From Sporodiniella umbellata (taxonomy: Eukaryota > Mucoromycota > Mucoromycetes > Mucorales > Rhizopodaceae): DNA of 64,000 bases. A model generated the notes under the pieces. It was given only the letters and a program-made list of their open reading frames with translations, was not told the DNA's origin and searched no databases. Position numbers and translations under genes: made by a program. The stretch covers positions 1 to 64,000 of the forward strand of contig JAIXMR010000066.1 in NCBI GenBank assembly GCA_025677835.1. The letters run 5' to 3'. Shown here one piece after another: positions 59,301 to 64,000 of the stretch. Numbering within the stretch: the first letter of the stretch is position 1; each line of letters opens with the position of its first letter.

Positions 59301-61101
59301 GGATTTTCTTGAGCTGATATAAATTTAGATTCCAAAAAAAAAAAAAAAAAAAAAAAAAAAAGATTGTTTTTACCCATCAATTTCTACATGGGAACTGTCC
59401 AGCTTTTTAGCAGGCATGATATCAATACCATCAAAGCTAAGAGATCCCACTTTGCCCAGACTTTGATACCCATCTCCTCTTTCTCCTGTAGCGCTAGTTT
59501 GGCGCAAAAGTACGACAAAAGTTTGAAGTACATCAGATCGAACAGACTCCTCTCTTTCTTTGAATCTGTTGATCAACACTGGAGCGACGTTTTCATAAAT
59601 TTGCTGCAAAAGATCCATTCTGGTTTCGATCACAGCATGCAATACTTTTGCAGATGATCTACGAACTTTCCAAGACATATCGTCATCGTTGTCTGAGTAA
59701 TCTCTATGATTTTATAGAGAGTTAGAGAAGGTCGTGTTTGTAATGATAGCAAAGGAAAATACATACACTATATCATCGTATTCGTCATCTTCATCCCCAC
59801 TCATACTATCACTATCTTCCTCTAAATCTTCGTCCTCGTCATCATCTCCAGCAAAGTTGGGGTCGTATTTTATGTATTCTAAAGCAAGACTGATAAGCTC
59901 AGAAACGTAAGGCGAAACCTCTTTTGGGCATCTATAGAGGAAAGACTCGAGTGTTTGAAGGCAGATTTCACGTAGTTCGTCGTCATCTTCAGAGCTTTTT
60001 GTGAATGAGATGATGGTTGGAATAAGATCAGGTAAATGCTTGCCCATACGTGCAGTGCTATGACGGCTAGAGTAAAATTGAGGGGGGGGATGAGAACGGC
60101 CGCTCTTTAGGGAATGTTCCAAACGGACACATCTTTCTCTTTACCTCAACACACTAGTACATTGTACAAGCGTTCTTTGTTTCTCGCTTGATTCTGAGTT
60201 AGAACTGAGCCCCTCCAGGAGGTAAGCAATGAGTTGCTGAAACAAACTGTCACTTGTGTGTACTACCAAATGGCCGATAGCTACCGTTGTTCTTTTACGA
60301 ATAGCTGGACGGGGATGATGAAGTAAAGGCAACAGGGCTTTTTGAATGTCTGTTTGTCTTTCTAAAGTGATTTGCGTGCCAAACCGAGTTGAGACTTCTG
60401 ATAAAATATCTAATGTATCCATTTCCATTTCATATGTTGAATTTTCCTAATATCGTTTACATCAGCTTTGGATTAAACATGAATATAGAAAGATTACACT
60501 TTGAATGTTGCGCAGCATTTTAGGAATAACCTGTTCACAGATAACAGGTCCTTGAAAGCTTCGAGCGTTGCTGATCACAGTTTTTAAGCCTACGGAAAAA
60601 TAAGCTTAGGTGCCCAGAAAAAAGGAGGGGTATGTGTGTGTGTGTAAGTTGCGTCACTTACTCACACTGGCAATGCCTCGAAGCTCTTCGTTTTTAGTTT
60701 GAAGTGTGTACTCATCAATCCGGTCAATCATTTTGATCAAGTAATCGTCAGTCATGTGTTTGACTAATGGGCTGAGACTACAACAGAGTATAAGTACGCG
60801 TCTTTTTGTTTGAGGTCTTACCATTTGACAGCGAGGTTTTGAACTTCACTGTTTTTATCGTTCATAAGCTGCAAAACTGCTTGTACAACTTTTCCCTCTA
60901 TTATGGATTCCATTACGAACGTACTTTTCTGAAGCTCGCTAATTAAGTCGTTCAGGGCCATATAACGGAAATCTCTGTCCTGGTTGTTCATCTATGTCAA
61001 TTGTTAGTACTATGGATAGAGTACCTTCCTTTTTCTTATGCATAAAGCGATAATACCTTTTCCAGTAAGTTGGCTACCATGTATGCGTTGGTGCCGGACA
61101 T
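56349..61101 (-). CDS. CAND1: Cullin-associated NEDD8-dissociated protein 1 (CAND1), HEAT-repeat protein
   Basis: Exchange factor that binds unneddylated cullins and recycles SCF substrate receptors. Seventeen exons: 61101-61057, 60991-60822, 60777-60662, 60589-60498, 60446-60145, 60066-59767, 59703-59374, 59313-58486, 58433-57971, 57927-57851, 57804-57606, 57533-57357, 57312-57166, 57122-56934, 56888-56717, 56672-56526, 56479-56349. They encode 1294 residues (human CAND1 is 1230). The N-terminus reads [24 protein letters not shown], as in CAND1. The acidic insert ([22 protein letters not shown]) and following [11 protein letters not shown] are diagnostic, as is [17 protein letters not shown] near the C-terminus. 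It is HEAT repeats throughout. The end ([17 protein letters not shown]) fits the family. All phases close, which supports every junction. Confidence 0.95.
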
Positions 61102-61238
61102 AATACTCGCTTTTTTTTATTTTGTTTTTTTTTTTAGAGTAAAGAAAAGTGTACACGAATATGCAAAATTATACATGCGGAGCAGCTACTCATGTGACTG
61201 ATTTTGTACGTCTTGAGTTTGGCCCTCGTTAGCTTGCT
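61102..61238. other. Short spacer upstream of CAND1
   Basis: Presumed CAND1 promoter. It contains an open stretch reading ...APVSNWMKQANE toward CAND1 that cannot be joined in frame to the upstream ATG by any GT donor I can see. Confidence 0.35.
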
Positions 61239-61385
61239 TCATCCAGTTAGAAACAGGAGCCAATCGGGCTGCTTAAAACGGACCAAAGACACTTTCTGTA
61301 TCCAAAAGAAGAAAGTAACATTGTATACTCTCTGTTTTTGTAAATAGGAAGCAACAGCCTGCTTTGTATCAAAGCGATCTGCCAT
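61239..61385 (-). CDS. Possible small gene, unknown
   Basis: The ATG at 61385 opens MADRFDTKQAVASYLQKQR, which looks like a genuine amphipathic N-terminus. A GTATAC donor follows directly (61328), with AG acceptors giving in-frame ends that stop at 61239. The acceptor choice is ambiguous: a 57-nt intron (61328-61272) gives ...QKQRQPDWLLFLTG (about 29 residues). A neighbouring frame (AARLAPVSNWMKQ) would look more protein-like but has no matching donor phase. It could be a small mitochondrial or membrane subunit; identity unknown. Confidence 0.3.
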   Translation of the reverse strand: MADRFDTKQAVASYLQKQRVYNVTFFFWIQKVSLVRFKQPDWLLFLTG

Positions 61386-62073
61386 GGTTTTTTTTTTTTT
61401 TATCTGTTTGATAGCATCCTTTCGAAAGGAGCACAAACTGGTCAAGATCAAAAGCAAATATATTTAGTATGTACTAAAACCCATCAAGCCACGTTAATAA
61501 TGTATCTTGTATGAAAAAAAAAATATAGGCAAACACTCTCAATAAAGTGTGTATTTTTATAGCAAAGTATGTTATTCGTGTTGAGTATTTCAAGTTGTAT
61601 TATAGGCCCCTTTTATCTTTAAAAGAAATATAAATGGAATTTAGAACTAAAACTGCTGTGTTTGTTATCAAAACAACCTACTTTAAGAAAAAAAAAAAAA
61701 AAAAAGAGAGAGAGACTCGATTTTTGAATTCGAAGCTTCATAGAGCAGGTATTTTTCTGTAACACACAACAAGCTGCCTAGACCACCCTAGTGACAAAGA
61801 ACAACCGGGATTCAAGAATAAAGTTGTCTTGCCTAGTACTTTTTCAAGGTAGTGTCATCTGACTTGACATCTTTTGAAACATAAAGAACAAAAACGTAGA
61901 AAGCAGCCTTAAGCTGTGAGAGGGAATATCCCCCTTTTTTATATATATATAGTAGCAGACGAGGTCTCCAGTAGTTAACAAACTTTGATTTTTTTCTGGT
62001 AGTGGCTTCTAAAATAAGAGTAATAGCTACACTTGAAAAAAATACCACAGTGGCTGCACTCTCCTCTTTCTAT
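61386..62073. other. Intergenic, no gene recognised
   Basis: Includes A19 followed by (GA)n near 61687-61713, a short TA tract near 61942-61951 and the minus frame 61833-62048, which has no motif. No gene can be supported. Confidence 0.4.
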
Positions 62074-62304
62074 CTAGACACCCTTTTGAAGCTTTAAGAC
62101 TCTTCTATTTGTTTTGAAAGCGTTTTGATCTGATTGGTACAGCGTTTTTAGATACCTTTGTTTGTAGTTATTCAACAGGTTGGTTGCGGAGAAAGACCTT
62201 TTCCCTTTTGTTTGTGGGTTTCCTTTGATGCGAACTTTTTGGTTTTCTGTGGTATTCGGCGCCTGATCTCGGCGTCCCTTACTGCTGAATATCGGCGCTT
62301 TCAT
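62074..62304 (-). CDS. Possible small basic protein, unknown
   Basis: Open frame of 76 residues (MKAPIFSSKGRRDQAPNTTE...), rich in Lys, Arg, Asn and Gln, possibly nucleic-acid binding by charge alone. The frame is also open upstream of the ATG to a T/A homopolymer at about 62338-62362, so it could be the 3' exon of something larger or a chance frame. No family recognised. Confidence 0.25.
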   Translation of the reverse strand: MKAPIFSSKGRRDQAPNTTENQKVRIKGNPQTKGKRSFSATNLLNNYKQRYLKTLYQSDQNAFKTNRRVLKLQKGV

Positions 62305-62652
62305 TCGGTAGCCTAAGTCGTCGCTTTTAGAAGCCGGTTTTTTTTTTTTTTTTTTTTTTTTTCCAAAAAAAGATGAAATGAATAGCGTTCACCTTAAAAC
62401 TTTGTATAACAATCATAAAGAGCTTAAACAAAGTGATGCTTTGAAATAGCTTTATCGATGTGTGGGTCTGTTTTATGTTTTTGGCTTTGAAAAAGCTAGA
62501 AAACTTTACATGAAATGATTGGCTACGAAGGGCGCGTTTATTCGGCGCCTCAATAAGGTATGTTTTCCTTTTTTTTTTATCAGTGCGCTTCTTCGGGTGA
62601 TGCCAAGCGTTGAACCGCAGTGGGAGATTTTGTTAATTAAGACCAGGAAAGG

Positions 62653-62660
62653 TATATAAA
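62653..62660 (+). promoter_or_regulatory. TATA box of the His-rich repeat gene
   Basis: A good TATATAAA match inside GGTATATAAAGGGG, 40 nt before the start codon at 62700. The short distance implies a very short 5' UTR. It is the clearest core promoter in the window and suggests a strongly or conditionally expressed gene. Confidence 0.7.
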
Positions 62661-62699
62661 GGGGACGGAGAAGATATCAGAAAATTATCATTTTACACC

Positions 62700-63803
62700 A
62701 TGTCCTTAGACATTTTTATTTCTACTGAAAACAGATCTACCTGTCACTTTCAATTGGCTATTGAAAAGCTGAATTGGACTAATCTTGTAACTATTCTTAA
62801 CCTGTCGCGTTCTGAGCAGGTTTCTAACCAAGACTCTGTAGTGCTCTATTACCGAGACCCTATAAAAGAGGCGGTTGGATCGATTAGTAATCAAGAGGAG
62901 CTAGCGGCCTTGATGGATGGACTAAAGACGGCTTGTAAAGCACTGTATTTTGACACTTGCTCGGATCCAACCGAACGTTTGATCCGTCCAAATGCCTTTG
63001 AAAGATTGAATGAACTGGTGAATGAAAACCAGCCTTTAGGGCGTCGCATGTCCCAATGGGTAGGCCTTTTAGCTTCCAGAATCGCTGCTGACCCTCAATC
63101 GAGTATGGAAGACGAATTGAACTGGTTGCAACAAAAGCTTTCCAGAAAACGCGGCGGTAAGAAACGAATGGCAGAGACAGCTGGCAATGAGTCGGGCACT
63201 TCAGAAGAAGAAGAAGAAAGAGGTCGATGGTATCATGCAAGACGTCCCTACGACTTTCCTATGGGTAGACATGGTCCTTTTGAAGATCCTATGGGCAGAA
63301 AATTTGAGGGGCCTTTTGGGGAATCCTTTAAAGGGTGTAAAAGACCCGCTGGTGGCCCCTTTAATGGTCCTTATCCATTTGAGGGACCTTTTGATCAGCA
63401 CTTTGAGGGACCCTTTGGTAAGCATGGAAAGCACTTTGATCAACGTTTTGGTGGACCTTCTGGAAAACACTTTGGTGGACCTTTTGGTAAGCATAGAAAG
63501 CACTTTGGTCAGCACTTTGAGGGACCCTTTGGTAAGCATGGAAAGCACTTTGGTCAGCACTTTGAGGGACCCTTTGGTAAGCATGGAAAGCACTTTGATC
63601 AACGTTTTGGTGGACCTTTCGGAAAGCATAGAAAGCACTTTGGCGGTCGATTTGGTAAGCACCCAAGAGGTTTTCATCATTATGGAAAGCCATTTGAAAA
63701 CCCTGCCTCCGGGTCGGAACACTCCTTTGGGTACAACGAAGATCCGCAAGACGACGCACGCTATTGTAAAGCCGAAGCGTTTGTACTCTATCCATTAGAG
63801 TAA
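62700..63803 (+). CDS. Histidine/phenylalanine/glycine-rich tandem-repeat protein, undescribed family
   Basis: Single-exon gene of 367 residues. Residues 1-150 look folded (MSLDIFISTENRSTCHFQ... VVLYYRDPIKEAVGSI... MSQWVGLLASRIAADP); the alternating strand/helix look is compatible with a PB1- or ubiquitin-like start, but I cannot assign a family. A basic patch (SRKRGGKKR) and an acidic stretch (SEEEEERGR) follow. Residues about 181-330 are low-complexity, built of near-15-residue units such as GPFGKHGKHFGQHFE, with variants GPFGKHRKHF and DQRFGG. The units are rich in His, Phe, Gly and Lys, with paired KH motifs. The end is acidic and non-repetitive (GYNEDPQDDARYC). Regular His spacing suggests Zn/Cu/Ni binding or phase separation. 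Strong TATA box upstream. Confidence 0.8.
   Translation: MSLDIFISTENRSTCHFQLAIEKLNWTNLVTILNLSRSEQVSNQDSVVLYYRDPIKEAVGSISNQEELAALMDGLKTACKALYFDTCSDPTERLIRPNAFERLNELVNENQPLGRRMSQWVGLLASRIAADPQSSMEDELNWLQQKLSRKRGGKKRMAETAGNESGTSEEEEERGRWYHARRPYDFPMGRHGPFEDPMGRKFEGPFGESFKGCKRPAGGPFNGPYPFEGPFDQHFEGPFGKHGKHFDQRFGGPSGKHFGGPFGKHRKHFGQHFEGPFGKHGKHFGQHFEGPFGKHGKHFDQRFGGPFGKHRKHFGGRFGKHPRGFHHYGKPFENPASGSEHSFGYNEDPQDDARYCKAEAFVLYPLE
63397..63663 (+). repeat. 45-bp tandem coding repeats (HisPheGly-rich)
   Basis: Within the gene above, 45-nt units of the type GGACCCTTTGGTAAGCATGG recur with variable inserts; the two best copies (about 63524-63568 and 63569-63613) are nearly identical at the DNA level. High DNA identity points to recent unit duplication or gene conversion. 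The repeats also leave all opposite frames open. Confidence 0.8.
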
Positions 63804-64000
63804 AGCAAACAAAACAGAATCTTTTTTTTTTCTTGAAATAAAACCACTTTTTATGTACACGATAAACAATTTTTTCATTTTTTTTTTTTTTTTTTTTTAA
63901 TAGAGTGTGACTATGCATTGTCCCCACGTTGTCTTGAAAAATATTGGTGCATGAGACTCGATTTCAAATCAGGAATTTTAGATTTTGTGCCCCGATAAAG
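63804..64000. other. 3' flank of the His-rich gene
   Basis: Short AT-rich tail with a T26-like run (63872-63898). AATAAAAC at 63837 may be a poly(A) signal 34 nt after the stop codon. Nothing else seen. Confidence 0.5.

Noticed and set aside
63201..63927. Two minus-strand frames and one plus-strand alternative frame of more than 180 residues with neat repeats
   Set aside because: All are shadows of the 45-bp coding repeats; because the unit length is a multiple of three, every frame stays open. The 62700-63803 frame has the promoter, head domain and terminator.

Overview
This window reads as nuclear DNA of a fungus. Protein genes are split by many short introns (about 40-120 nt, GT...AG, often with a CTAAC-like branch point). 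The AT content is high, with long homopolymer A/T runs. The gene set includes an Skn7-type HSF/response-regulator hybrid, Nma111, a GPI-anchored chitin deacetylase, a fungal heme-thiolate peroxidase and a Crz1-like zinc-finger protein. Together with the AT bias this suggests an early-diverging, possibly Mucoromycota-like, fungus. That placement is inference, not proof. I found no rRNA, tRNA, CRISPR or bacterial-style operon.

Layout. 1-14 kb: a coiled-coil protein (-), a GBF1/Gea-type Sec7 ARF exchange factor (+), a chitin deacetylase (-) and mitochondrial ribosomal protein bS16m (-). 18.7-27.5 kb is the densest part: an iron-sulfur L-serine dehydratase with a likely mitochondrial presequence (+), a TMEM42-like membrane protein (-), a membrane-anchored chloroperoxidase-like protein (-) and the HtrA-family protease Nma111 (-). 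29.3-34.7 kb: DNA polymerase delta subunit POLD3/Cdc27 (-), then a DH-PH Rho-type exchange factor (-). 34.7-44.2 kb is gene-poor and holds microsatellites, a degenerate short repeat cluster and a large inverted repeat of about 155 bp per arm. 44.2-52 kb: a Crz1-like zinc-finger factor, a broken 5' duplicate of the next gene, and a double-barrel amidohydrolase (+). 52.4-61.1 kb: a small unknown gene, Skn7-like regulator and CAND1 (all -). 62.7-63.8 kb: a protein with a His/Phe/Gly-rich tandem repeat (+).

I rebuilt the exon structures by hand. Introns were chosen by splice consensus, by reading-frame phase (exon lengths sum to whole codons in every spliced model given) and, where the family is known, by agreement with conserved motifs. 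Genes are independent units. Functional themes are housekeeping: Golgi traffic (Sec7 GEF), cullin cycling (CAND1), replication (POLD3), mitochondrial translation (bS16m) and cell wall or signalling (chitin deacetylase, Skn7, RhoGEF, Crz1-like). The least explained items are the His-rich repeat protein, the large inverted repeat, the MopE-like motif in the chitin deacetylase and the truncated duplicate upstream of the amidohydrolase.
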